Below are positions 8,135 to 16,523 of a DNA stretch of 64,000 nt, one piece after another. The stretch is from assembly GCA_017433975.1 (NCBI GenBank), contig JAFRGD010000014.1, positions 62,001-126,000 of the forward strand. Reading direction: 5' to 3'. A program made the position numbers and the translations under genes. Under the pieces are notes generated by a model. That model ran no database searches, was not told where the DNA came from, and worked only from the letters and a program-made list of their open reading frames with translations. This DNA is from Mogibacterium sp. Lineage in GTDB: Bacteria > Bacillota > Clostridia > Peptostreptococcales > Anaerovoracaceae. Within the stretch, counting starts at the first letter, position 1; each line of letters opens with the position of its first letter.

Positions 8135-9364
8135 ATGAGCAAGAAAATCGATGGAAGAATTCCGCGGGAGTCCGGCGACGGCGCTGCCTTCAAGCAGTAC
8201 AACGCCGTGCAGTCCCCGTGGAACAAACTGATGTCCTACCAGGACGCGTTGCACTACGCGTCCCGCTTTGAGGCGGTCCTCTCCGCGGCGGTCACGCAGG
8301 CGTACCGGATCATCATCCCGGACTACGAGACGCGCGCTTCCGAAATGTGCACGGAAGCCTACACGCGCCTCTACAACACCGGCCTCTATTACCCGAACGA
8401 CGACGGCTTTGGCATCCACCCGTTCATGTGCGGGTCGTATCCGGGCGCGCTGATCGGCGACAAGGGCGACGACGCGCTCCTGATGTGCGGCCGTTGCAAT
8501 GACTTCGGGACCTATCGCTGCGAAAAAGAACTCGACGTTTGCGACTGGGACATCTGCGGCTCCGAGCTCTGCCGCGCGACGACGATGTCGCTGCAGGGCC
8601 AGGCGGACGCGACCGAGAGCCGCCACCGCAAGGGCCACAAGCTCGACTACCTGATGGTCGAGGCCAAGGGCTGCGGCGACCGCCACTGCCGCATCATCGC
8701 GGAGAGCCGCGAGAAGTACCCGGCGCCGGAACACGAGCTCTGGCAGTCCTTCGGACCGGCCGTCTCGGACGATTACAAGAAGTATACCGAGGAAGAAGAC
8801 TGCGTGGACGAGTCGATGATGTTCCGCGAGGAGTGCGACTACCACTTCGTGAACGGGACGAATAACGAGACCGACTCCTCCAACCAGATGGTCAACCTGT
8901 CCACAGCAGCCTCGCTTTACATGCTCCCGGCGATTGACAACGCGGTCAAACTCGGCTACACCACCGCGGAAAACGCGGAATGGATCAAAAAATGCGTCCT
9001 CGAGGCCGCCGGCAAGGCGATGTTCGGCGAGCGCTACGCCATCCGCGCCTGCCGCGAGTGGCTCGGCGCCCCGAATGAAATCGGCGAGGACGGACGGCTC
9101 CTCGGCGGTGTCATCGAGATGCTCCTCCAGTCACTGGTCTGCGGTTACGAAATCGAAGCCTTCAACAAAGACGAGGTCATCTACGTGATCAACCGCGGCG
9201 ACCTCGCAATCACCGGCACGCAGTCGATGTGCGAAGCGCACCTTTACATGTGGCAGGGCATGGTCAAAACGCTGGTCAACGCGCAGTGGTCCGTTTGGGA
9301 GGAGGACTCCCCGAAGGGCAAGATGCGCATCAAGATCGCGAAGAAGATCGATAAGTTCATGTAA
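8135..9364 (+). CDS. Unknown Cys-rich protein, paralogue of 18485-19762 (module A)
   Basis: 409 residues, no family assigned with certainty. Its paralogue in module B shares the start (MSKKIDGR/MSNKIDDR), P-W-x-KL-x-S-x-x-D-A-x-HYA, NDFGTYR-x-EKELD, W-D-I-x-GSE-x-CR, MVEA-x-GCGD-x-HCR, GKA-x-FGE and a KIDKF tail. The conserved Cys/His residues (CR, GCGD, HCR) could bind a metal or act as nucleophile. The layout faintly resembles the L-2-amino-thiazoline-4-carboxylate hydrolase or V4R-like families, which I rate as weak. It is always next to a GcvT-like protein, so it may generate, bind or present that enzyme's substrate. Strong AGGAGG site. Confidence 0.8.
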   Translation: MSKKIDGRIPRESGDGAAFKQYNAVQSPWNKLMSYQDALHYASRFEAVLSAAVTQAYRIIIPDYETRASEMCTEAYTRLYNTGLYYPNDDGFGIHPFMCGSYPGALIGDKGDDALLMCGRCNDFGTYRCEKELDVCDWDICGSELCRATTMSLQGQADATESRHRKGHKLDYLMVEAKGCGDRHCRIIAESREKYPAPEHELWQSFGPAVSDDYKKYTEEEDCVDESMMFREECDYHFVNGTNNETDSSNQMVNLSTAASLYMLPAIDNAVKLGYTTAENAEWIKKCVLEAAGKAMFGERYAIRACREWLGAPNEIGEDGRLLGGVIEMLLQSLVCGYEIEAFNKDEVIYVINRGDLAITGTQSMCEAHLYMWQGMVKTLVNAQWSVWEEDSPKGKMRIKIAKKIDKFM

Positions 9365-9375
9365 GGAGGCCGGCC

Positions 9376-10422
9376 ATGAATAAAAACATATTTGCACACG
9401 ATGAATGGAAGCGCGCGGAGCACATGGCGGTCCGGGAGTGCGTCGGATACTACCTCTTTACACACCAGCTCATGGAAGTTACTGGGCCGGACGCCTGCCG
9501 GTTCCTCGACTACATCTATCCGAACAACATCGCGTCCCTCGCGGTCGGCCGCGACCGCTACACGACCATGCTGGACGACAACGGTGAAATCATCGACGAC
9601 GTCGTCATCCTGCGGCTCGAAGACGAGAAATACTGGGTCTCCACGCTGTATGGGACCAAGGCCGACGACTGGTTTTACTACCACTCCGAAGACTTTGACG
9701 TCGATACGTGCGAAATCACCGAGGACTGGCACATGTTCTCCATCCAGGGCCCGAAGTCCCCGGACGTTATGAACGCGATCCTGCGGGACGGCGTGGACGG
9801 AATGAAATTCTTCCAGAACCGCTTTGACGAAATCCGCGGGGCGAACGGCGCCGACGGGGTCGAGGTCCTCGTGAACCGCGGCGGCTTCACCGGAGAAAAG
9901 TTCGGCTACGAAGTCTACTGCGCGGCGGACGACGCGGACGCAGTTCAGGACGCCATCGACGCGGCGGTCAAGGCCGCCGGCGGCCGGGAGATCACCGAGT
10001 TTCAGGTCTTCGCATGGACCCTCCCGACCGAAGCGGGCTTCTACTACATGAGAGACCTGAACCACACCAACCCGTTCGAAGTCGGCCTGGACAAGAACAT
10101 CAACTGGGACAAGGACTTCATCGGCAAGGCTGCGCTCCTCAAGATCAAGGACGCCGGCCCGGCGAGAGAGATGGTCGGCTTTGAGGTCTGCGACGCGAAC
10201 GAGGACTTCTACATCCGCTCCAAGCAGTACGGCGGCCCGGGCGAGCCGGTCTACATCGACGGTGAGGATGAAGAGGTCGGCCGCGTCTCCAAGTTGGTCT
10301 ACTCCTACGTGAAGAACGTGAACAACGGCTACATCCTCGCAAAGAAGGGCGCCCTCAAGGTCGGCGACCGCATCAAGATCCATGGCTACGACTGCGTGAT
10401 CACCGAGAAGAACTGGCTGTAA
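9376..10422 (+). CDS. GcvT-like THF-dependent C1 (aminomethyl/demethylase) transferase (module A)
   Basis: 348 residues of the GcvT/DmdA/LigM family, which transfers a methyl or methylene group from a substrate to THF. Visible: YTTMLDDNGEIIDDVVI with the folate-contacting Asp pair, GGFTGEKFGYEVY (equivalent to TGYTGE-x-G-x-E), LPTEAGFYYMRDL, and the C-terminal barrel with FIGKAALLKIK. No gcvH, gcvP or lpd is nearby, so this is not the glycine cleavage system; a dedicated demethylase-type role is inferred. Coupled to the unknown Cys-rich gene (11-base gap) and followed by a strong terminator. Confidence 0.88.
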   Translation: MNKNIFAHDEWKRAEHMAVRECVGYYLFTHQLMEVTGPDACRFLDYIYPNNIASLAVGRDRYTTMLDDNGEIIDDVVILRLEDEKYWVSTLYGTKADDWFYYHSEDFDVDTCEITEDWHMFSIQGPKSPDVMNAILRDGVDGMKFFQNRFDEIRGANGADGVEVLVNRGGFTGEKFGYEVYCAADDADAVQDAIDAAVKAAGGREITEFQVFAWTLPTEAGFYYMRDLNHTNPFEVGLDKNINWDKDFIGKAALLKIKDAGPAREMVGFEVCDANEDFYIRSKQYGGPGEPVYIDGEDEEVGRVSKLVYSYVKNVNNGYILAKKGALKVGDRIKIHGYDCVITEKNWL

Positions 10423-10453
10423 CGACTATCTTGCATTAACAATCAAAACAAAA

Positions 10454-10508
10454 GACGGATCTGGAGTTCATCCTTTTGATGAACTCCGGATCCGTCCTCT
10501 TTTTCCCT
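10454..10508. terminator. Intrinsic terminator between convergent operons
   Basis: Long stem GACGGATC-T-GGAGTTCATC pairing with GATGAACTCC-G-GATCCGTC, loop CTTTT, then CCTCTTTTTCCC. It ends module A and can act for the SDR gene on the other strand. Confidence 0.85.
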
Positions 10509-10532
10509 TTCTATTGGAAAAGGTCCGTTTTG

Positions 10533-11414
10533 CTATTTATCCATGCGGGAGAGCATGTGCTGCACGATCATGTCAAACGTAAAGGCACCGTTCGGGTTTT
10601 CCTTCAGGCCGGCTGTAACGCCAACCATGTTGCCATAGTCGACCATCAAGTGGACGCCGGAGATGTAGGAGGCCATGTCGCTGTTGAGGAACACGATCGG
10701 TGCGCCCATTTCCTCTGGTACGGCCAGCCGCTGCGCGTAACCAGTGTATTTCAGCAGGTTGTCCCGGCCGCCGGTCATGACCGCAAAGTCGTCGATCAGC
10801 CCGGTGTCGGTCGAACCCGGGAGCACTGCGTTGACGCGAATGCCCCGCGGGGCAAAGACTTCTTGATACTTCGCGACCAGATAGTTCAGTGCGAGTTTGG
10901 AATACGCGTAGCCAAGGTTGCCGGAAGCCTTCGACAGCGGGGTCGCCTCGAGCGCCGCAAGGAATTCGTCCCAGCCTTTGATGTCGAGGAGTTCGACGTA
11001 ATGGTTCTTGTTTCCCTCGAGTTCCCAGCCGTAGCCGCCGTTGGAGGTCATATAGGCGATGGCGCCGCCCTTGGTCATGCGGTCGCAGAGGTATTCCTCG
11101 GTGATGTATTTGTTGGAAAGCAGGTCGATCGTCACGGTCTCGATAAAGGTGTTGTGCAGGCCGGACGCCCCCGCGATGCCGAAGAAGCAGTCGATGTGAT
11201 CCGGAATGGCCGCGAATGCCTTGTCGATCGCCGCGCGGTCTGAAAGGTCTGTGGAGATGAACTCATAGATGCCCGGCACGTCCGGCTTGCTGCGGCTGAG
11301 CGCATAAACCTTTGCCCCGAGGTCCACCAGCATCGCTGCGGCGGCCTTTCCCATGCCGCTCGAGGCGCCGGTCACGACGACGGTCTTTCCTTGATACCCG
11401 AAATAATCCTTCAT
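10533..11414 (-). CDS. Short-chain dehydrogenase/reductase
   Basis: 293 residues; TGASSGMG nucleotide loop, GIAGASG, MTSNGG (catalytic Ser region) and YAYSK. The shortened middle and the long insertion before YAYSK (residues about 140-175) resemble the 3-alpha-hydroxysteroid/coniferyl-alcohol dehydrogenase branch, and its closest relative in the window is the SDR at 16524. Substrate unknown. AAAGGAG site. It is the last of the minus-strand genes before the terminator shared with module A. Confidence 0.88.
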   Translation of the reverse strand: MKDYFGYQGKTVVVTGASSGMGKAAAAMLVDLGAKVYALSRSKPDVPGIYEFISTDLSDRAAIDKAFAAIPDHIDCFFGIAGASGLHNTFIETVTIDLLSNKYITEEYLCDRMTKGGAIAYMTSNGGYGWELEGNKNHYVELLDIKGWDEFLAALEATPLSKASGNLGYAYSKLALNYLVAKYQEVFAPRGIRVNAVLPGSTDTGLIDDFAVMTGGRDNLLKYTGYAQRLAVPEEMGAPIVFLNSDMASYISGVHLMVDYGNMVGVTAGLKENPNGAFTFDMIVQHMLSRMDK

Positions 11415-11468
11415 ACTGTATAACTCCTTTCATCATTTGCAATTGAGAACTATTTTATATCATCACGG

Positions 11469-12824
11469 TCAGGCACGCTTTAACGCGCGCTTGTTCCGCC
11501 ACGTTCCTCGCAGATAGTGGATCCACGTGATCGTAAAGCCGCCGATAAAGCCAAACAGGATGCAATACCATACGATCCGGTAGCCAAACGGCTCCCGGTT
11601 GTACAACGTATACGCGCTTAGCACGCGAACGACCAGCGCAAAGATGGACGTCCGGGTAACTGCATATCCATCGCCGGCCCCCTGGAACACGCCGAGGATC
11701 GGCATGTATCCCGCAAGCACCAGCATTGCGAGCGCCGTCACACGAATGTGCTCCGAGCAGAATGCCTCCGCCGCCTCGCTGATCCCAAACAGTCCGATGA
11801 TCGGATGGGAAAAGGTGATTGCGAGGAACGCCAGCACCCCGGTCATGGCGAAGGCTAGGAGCAGCCCCTGCCGCATCCCCTGCTCTACCCGCTTCATGTT
11901 CCCGGCCCCGATGTTCTGCCCGGTATACGTCGCCATCGCGACCTGAACCGTGCTGATTGGCATGCGAATATACGTCTCGATGCGCATCGCTACCGTGTAA
12001 GACGCAGTCATCGCCTGTCCGAAGCCGTTCACGACCCGCTGAACGAACAGGAGCCCGAGCGAAGCAATCATCTGCTGCAGGGTGATCGGAATCCCCTGCC
12101 GGACGATGCCCGACGCGATGTCCCGGTCGTACTGCCAATTATCCTTGGAATAACGGAACTCCGGGTACCGTTTCCACAGATAACGGAACGACGCGAAGCA
12201 GGACCCGGCTTGCGCAATCACGGTCGCGACCGCGGCGCCTGCAACGCCCAGGCCAAACCCCGCCACAAAGAGCAGATCCAGAACGATATTGATTCCCGAG
12301 GAGATCATCAGAAAATACAAACTCGCCTTGCTGTCCCCCATCGACCGGAGCAACGCTGCGACGATATTGTACCCGAACTGAAAGAGCAGTCCACTCAGAT
12401 AGATCCTGGAATAAACCAACGCTCCGTTCAGATAGCTCTCCTGCACGTTGAGGAGGTGCCGGAACACCGGTCCGGTCAGCGCGAGGCCAACCACGGTGAC
12501 GATGAGCCCGATTCGGAGAAGAAGGCGGATTCCGACCGCCGCATGGCGGACCAGGCCTTCCCGGTCACCCGCGCCGAACAGCTGCGAAATCAGGACGCCC
12601 GCTCCTGCGGAAAACCCGACCGCGACGGCCAGGAACAGGTACGTAAACACGCCCGTCGTTCCGACCGCCGAGAGCGATGTTTCGCCCGCGAAATTCCCGA
12701 CGATGATCGTATCAACAGTGTGGTATAACTGCTGCAGAAGCAGCCCGCCGTAGACCGGAAGTGAGAACCGGAAAATCTGCTTCCACGGCGTTCCTTCCGT
12801 CATGTTGATGGTTTTGTTACGCAT
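11469..12824 (-). CDS. MATE-family efflux transporter
   Basis: About 451 residues with twelve hydrophobic segments in the two-lobe MATE arrangement; PVYGGLLLQQLYHTVDTIIVGNF and the related second-half segment IPITLQQMIASLGLLFVQRV are typical. MATE proteins export organic cations or drugs driven by Na+ or H+. The stop of the upstream hydrolase ends at 12826 and the ATG is at 12824, so translation is coupled; a TTG at 12836 would be an alternative start. Pairing with an esterase suggests uptake or export of a small ester-derived compound, which is inference. Confidence 0.9.
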   Translation of the reverse strand: MRNKTINMTEGTPWKQIFRFSLPVYGGLLLQQLYHTVDTIIVGNFAGETSLSAVGTTGVFTYLFLAVAVGFSAGAGVLISQLFGAGDREGLVRHAAVGIRLLLRIGLIVTVVGLALTGPVFRHLLNVQESYLNGALVYSRIYLSGLLFQFGYNIVAALLRSMGDSKASLYFLMISSGINIVLDLLFVAGFGLGVAGAAVATVIAQAGSCFASFRYLWKRYPEFRYSKDNWQYDRDIASGIVRQGIPITLQQMIASLGLLFVQRVVNGFGQAMTASYTVAMRIETYIRMPISTVQVAMATYTGQNIGAGNMKRVEQGMRQGLLLAFAMTGVLAFLAITFSHPIIGLFGISEAAEAFCSEHIRVTALAMLVLAGYMPILGVFQGAGDGYAVTRTSIFALVVRVLSAYTLYNREPFGYRIVWYCILFGFIGGFTITWIHYLRGTWRNKRALKRA

Positions 12825-12825
12825 A

Positions 12826-13779
12826 TTACTCGTCAAAGACGCTCTTGATGAAGCTGTTCGTCATTCCGATGCATTCCATGACCATCGGATTAAAGGCTGC
12901 CTCAAAGGCGTGCCATACGCCGCCGACAACACGGAAGTCCACAATGACCCCGGCTTCCATGAGCTTTTGCGCATATGTAATGGCTTCGTCTCTCATCGGA
13001 TCGAGCTCTCCGATGTAGAAATACGTCTGTGGGAGGCCCGAAAAGTCATCGGCCAACGCCGGAGAAGCATACGCCGGGATTTCTCCCTCAAGGCCGGACA
13101 GATACATATCCCAAGCCAGCTTGTTCTGCGGTCCGTTCCAGGCGCGGAGGTCTGTAATGTCCTGCATAGACTTCGTGCAGCACCGCGCGTCCAGCATCGG
13201 CTGCAGCGGGATCTGCGCGGCGATCTTAGGATAGCCCAGGTCTCTCGACAGAAGTGACAGCGCCGCGGCCAGCCCGCCGCCTGCACTGACTCCATACACG
13301 ATGATTTTATCCGGGTCGATGTTCAGCTCCTCTGCATGCTCAACGGTCCAGCAAAGCGCAGCATAACAATCTTTGATTGCCGCCGGATACGGTGCCTGCC
13401 AGGAAAGCCGGTATTCCGGCATCACAGCGACACAGTCCGTTGCGCGAATGGCCATCAATGCCCCGCCTTCGCTGTTTTCAACGTTCCCAAGGTACATTCC
13501 GCCGCCGTGGATATAGAATACAACCGGCGCCTTCTCGGTGCGGCCTACCTTCTCGAGAATCCTGACCTTGACCTCCGGATCCTCCGGCAGCCGGCCCGGA
13601 ATCATCCGGTCAACAGTCGAGATGTCATCATGCGGCCTGGCATATCTCTTGAGCAGTTCACAGTTCTGCTCATACGCAGCCTGTGCTGTTTCCATCGTTA
13701 CCAAAGGAGTATCCGGGAGGGAAGCGAAGGCTTTTCGAAACGCCGGATGAACTCTGGCTTCATTGATTCTGTTTTCCAT
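12826..13779 (-). CDS. Alpha/beta-hydrolase (acetyl esterase / hormone-sensitive-lipase type)
   Basis: 317 residues. HGGGMYLGN is the oxyanion-hole HGGG motif and GVSAGGGLA the nucleophile elbow (Ser). A late Asp (GELDPMRDEA) and His (VVGGVWHAFE) complete the expected triad. This family cleaves short-chain esters in the cytosol. GAGGAGC site before the ATG. Immediately upstream of and coupled to the MATE transporter. Substrate not deducible. Confidence 0.92.
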   Translation of the reverse strand: MENRINEARVHPAFRKAFASLPDTPLVTMETAQAAYEQNCELLKRYARPHDDISTVDRMIPGRLPEDPEVKVRILEKVGRTEKAPVVFYIHGGGMYLGNVENSEGGALMAIRATDCVAVMPEYRLSWQAPYPAAIKDCYAALCWTVEHAEELNIDPDKIIVYGVSAGGGLAAALSLLSRDLGYPKIAAQIPLQPMLDARCCTKSMQDITDLRAWNGPQNKLAWDMYLSGLEGEIPAYASPALADDFSGLPQTYFYIGELDPMRDEAITYAQKLMEAGVIVDFRVVGGVWHAFEAAFNPMVMECIGMTNSFIKSVFDE

Positions 13780-13878
13780 AGTAATTGCTCCTCAACATGT
13801 TAAAGGTGAGAAAAGGCAGAGCCGTTTCGTCTTCTGCGGCCCTGCCCCTGTTTTCAAGACATCCTTTAAAAACACAGA

Positions 13879-14970
13879 TTACTTCAGCGAATAATCGATT
13901 GCGAACTTGATGCCGACGTTCTTGTCCTTCAACTCGTGAATCGCCTCGTTCAGCTCTTCCTGCTTGATCTTCTTGCTGATGAACTTCGAGACGTCAACGC
14001 CGCTTCTAACCAGATCCGCGGCCTGGTTGAAGGTGATGTCGATTGCTGCGGTTCCGCCGCCCTTGATCGTCAGGGAGTTGAAGCAAACAGCGACTGCGTC
14101 GAAGCCGCTCGCCTCGTGGTGAATGCCGGTGATGCCCAGCACTGCGCCCGGACGGGCGAATTTGCAGAACGCGTCAATCGCGTCGTTATGGCCGCAGGCA
14201 TCCATCCAGACATCCGCTGTGCACTTCTTGCCGCCGTAGCCGTAGGTCAGGCCGAGGTGCTCAATCAGCGTCTCACCGAGGTCCTGTGTGGAAGGGTTGC
14301 AGGTCAGCAAGCCGTATTCCTCTGCCGCGAAGTCAAGACGCTTCTGTGCGAAGTCGACCATCACGATCTTCTCATAGCCGTGGAGATGTTTGAGAATCAG
14401 CGCAGCACCGAGTCCGATGACGCCGCATCCGTAAATGACAGCGCTCTTGCCGCCCGGCTGAGCCGCTACGAGCTGGAGCACCTGTCTGCCGGAGATGTTC
14501 AGCGGCTCAAACATGCAGAGGTTCTCAAGTCCGAGGGACTTGTCCAGCATGATTGCGCTCGGCTGCAGATCGACCGACGGAATCGCGTAGTTCCCTTCCA
14601 GTCTGAAATCCGGGAGTACCAGGTATTCGGAGAAGCCGCCGATGCCGCCCATGCGGCGTCTGTCGTGGAACGCGTATCCCATGTTCGGGAACAGCCAGTC
14701 GCCGACTTCGACGCCCTTGACGTTCTTACCGACAGCGATGACTTCCGAAACCATCTCATGGCCGAATTCTGAGCCGTCCCAGATCATGTGCTTTGGTCCG
14801 CCTTCGCCGTGCCAGATGGACTCCATGTCGCCGCCGCAGATAGACGCGATGAGATTCTTTACGATGACGTCGTTATCGCCGACCTGATCCGGGAGCTCCT
14901 TCTCATCAAAAGTCGCTGCACCGTATGTGTTATAGTCGTGATAAATTGCCGCTTTGTATTTGAGACCCAT
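13879..14970 (-). CDS. Zinc-type medium-chain dehydrogenase (MDR superfamily)
   Basis: 363 residues with a GroES-like N-terminal domain (SICGGD catalytic Cys, EFGHEMVSEV) and a Rossmann domain (IYGCGVIGLGAALIL). The four-Cys structural zinc loop of classical ADHs is missing. It is a close paralogue of 39532-40590 (shared KAAIYH, DVI-x-KN, GGFSEYL-x-LPDF-x-LEG, GLLTCNP). Likely oxidises an alcohol or polyol with NAD(P). Its leader holds a 10-bp inverted repeat (14989-15029) just upstream of the AAGGAGG site, a candidate control element. Confidence 0.9.
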   Translation of the reverse strand: MGLKYKAAIYHDYNTYGAATFDEKELPDQVGDNDVIVKNLIASICGGDMESIWHGEGGPKHMIWDGSEFGHEMVSEVIAVGKNVKGVEVGDWLFPNMGYAFHDRRRMGGIGGFSEYLVLPDFRLEGNYAIPSVDLQPSAIMLDKSLGLENLCMFEPLNISGRQVLQLVAAQPGGKSAVIYGCGVIGLGAALILKHLHGYEKIVMVDFAQKRLDFAAEEYGLLTCNPSTQDLGETLIEHLGLTYGYGGKKCTADVWMDACGHNDAIDAFCKFARPGAVLGITGIHHEASGFDAVAVCFNSLTIKGGGTAAIDITFNQAADLVRSGVDVSKFISKKIKQEELNEAIHELKDKNVGIKFAIDYSLK

Positions 14971-14988
14971 TGTTTACCTCCTTGAATC

Positions 14989-15029
14989 GGTTGCCGATAT
15001 CTTCTTAATAATAAGTATAATCGGCAACC
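14989..15029. promoter_or_regulatory. Inverted repeat in leader of dehydrogenase gene
   Basis: Arms GGTTGCCGAT (14989-14998) and ATCGGCAACC (15020-15029), perfect over 10 bp, separated by an AT-rich 21-base spacer that contains a TATACT box on the minus strand. It ends a few bases before the ribosome binding site of the gene at 13879-14970, so it could be an operator or an RNA hairpin acting on initiation. Confidence 0.5.
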
Positions 15030-15103
15030 ATGTTTTTAAGTATTCTTAAAAATTAGCATTTAATGTAGGCAAAATTGATAACTACGCTTTTGCCCCCTGC
15101 GAT

Positions 15104-15946
15104 TTAGTTAATCTGCGGCAGCGTGTTGAACGCCTGTGTACCGTCGTCCATGAGGACGTCCACACCGTTGATGTAGGACGCGCGGTAGCTGCACAGGAAA
15201 TCGATCAGATTCGCGATTTCAAAGGCGTTTCCGTACCGGCCGAGCGGCATGTCCGCCATTTCCTTTGCGATGCGCTCCGGCTCTGCGTCGATCAGCGCTC
15301 TGTGCATCGGCGTCAGGATTCTGCCCGGCGCGATGGAGTTGATCCGGCACTGTTTCTTTCCGAAGCGGCCGACATTCATCTTCACATAGTTGTAGACGAA
15401 CATCTTGCTGAACATGTACGCGCGGCCTGTGTCTGACGCCATCGCGCGGAGCTTGTCATACAGCCCGTCCGGATCGTCCTTGACGCTGGTGAACGCCTTC
15501 ATCATCGGCTCCGGCACCTGCGGCATCAGGTACACCGCGGAAGAGGTGAAGCACACCATGGAGCCGCCCTCCGCGAGCACCGGCAGGAACGCCTCCACCA
15601 TGTTGACCGTACCGATCGCATTCGCCTTCAGAATCTTTTCGATTCCTTCCTCCGTCGGAAGTTTCGATACCAGAATCGGCGAGAGGCCCGCTGTATTAAT
15701 TACGTTCTTTACCTCTCCCATGGAAGCTGCTTTTTCCGCCGCTGCCTGGACCTGCGCCGGATCCGCCACGTCCGTGACCAGATATTCCACGTCGATATTC
15801 TGACGCTTCAGGTTGTCCGCACAGGCTTTTAGCGGTTCTTCCTTGATATCACAGAGCAGCAGGGAGTATCCCTGGTGCCCGAATACGTTCGCGGTGGCAA
15901 ACCCCATGCCGCCGCATCCTCCTGTGATAACAGTAACGTTTTTCAT
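15104..15946 (-). CDS. Short-chain dehydrogenase/reductase
   Basis: 280 residues; TGGCGGMG nucleotide loop, NTAG, the Ser of CFTSSAVY and YMFSK. A long insert between the Ser and the Tyr (about residues 140-175) is shared with the SDR at 25185, which it otherwise resembles (TDVADPAQVQA, ILTPMHRA, a terminal GVDVLMDDG). GAAAGGAG site. It lies upstream of the zinc-type dehydrogenase on the same strand (133-base gap), so a two-step alcohol oxidation is possible. Confidence 0.88.
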   Translation of the reverse strand: MKNVTVITGGCGGMGFATANVFGHQGYSLLLCDIKEEPLKACADNLKRQNIDVEYLVTDVADPAQVQAAAEKAASMGEVKNVINTAGLSPILVSKLPTEEGIEKILKANAIGTVNMVEAFLPVLAEGGSMVCFTSSAVYLMPQVPEPMMKAFTSVKDDPDGLYDKLRAMASDTGRAYMFSKMFVYNYVKMNVGRFGKKQCRINSIAPGRILTPMHRALIDAEPERIAKEMADMPLGRYGNAFEIANLIDFLCSYRASYINGVDVLMDDGTQAFNTLPQIN

Positions 15947-16175
15947 GTTGCTCTCCTTTCAGACGGATATAGATAATGCGTATAGTAATTAGTTAAAGCT
16001 TGCTATTCTGCGTTTTGCTTCTTTGAAGATATATAAGTTATCGATATCAGTAAATCCGTCAAACGGCTGATAATAGCGTTGTTTCATCAACTTTTTGTAC
16101 GGTCATTCTTATACATAAAGCGATCCGATTCCTCTTCGAAGATTCTATTAATGACGCTGTTCGTCAAACCGTCGG

Positions 16176-16430
16176 CTATCGTCCGTTGCGGATCCGCTCG
16201 CGGACCGCGTCGATTCTCCGTTCCATCTCTTCAATCTCCCGCAGTTGTTCTTTCTCGGATTCGGATGTCTGGATGATTCGAATGATCCCGCCGTTTCGGA
16301 CAACGAGCCGTTGCGGCGGTTGATGCCCGCGTTCTCAATTTCATCGATCAGTGAATAGGAAATCCCCTCTCTTACCGGAATACCGGCGTCGCGGTAGTTG
16401 TTGACGTCATCCGCCGTAAGACAGTCAAAT
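16176..16430 (-). pseudogene. Frameshifted gene remnant
   Basis: In the 577-base gap between two SDR genes the minus strand holds coding-like sequence in two frames: FDCLTADDVNNYRDAGIP...SLIDEIENAGIN in one, then RLVVRNGGIIRIIQ and a charged helix EKEQLREIEEMERRIDAVRE ending RIRNGR-stop in another. The switch lies near 16315-16330. No start codon with a ribosome binding site precedes it (a stop lies just upstream). I do not recognise the family. The remainder of the gap (15947-16175) shows nothing I can name. Confidence 0.4.
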
Positions 16431-16472
16431 CATGATCTCCTTATGGTCGTTTATTCTTTGTGCTTTTCATAG

Positions 16473-16512
16473 AAAAAACTCCCTTCGCGGCGTCCGCCAC
16501 GAAAGGAGTTTT
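16473..16512 (-). terminator. Intrinsic terminator of module B
   Basis: On the minus strand AAAACTCCTTTCGTGG pairs with CCGCGAAGGGAGTTTT, followed by a T run. It ends the minus-strand operon whose last gene is the SDR at 16524. Confidence 0.85.
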
Positions 16513-16523
16513 CTGCGTTTCCG

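Noticed and set aside
9376-10422. Glycine cleavage system T protein
   Set aside because: No gcvH, gcvP or lpd around either copy, and both copies pair with an unknown Cys-rich protein instead.
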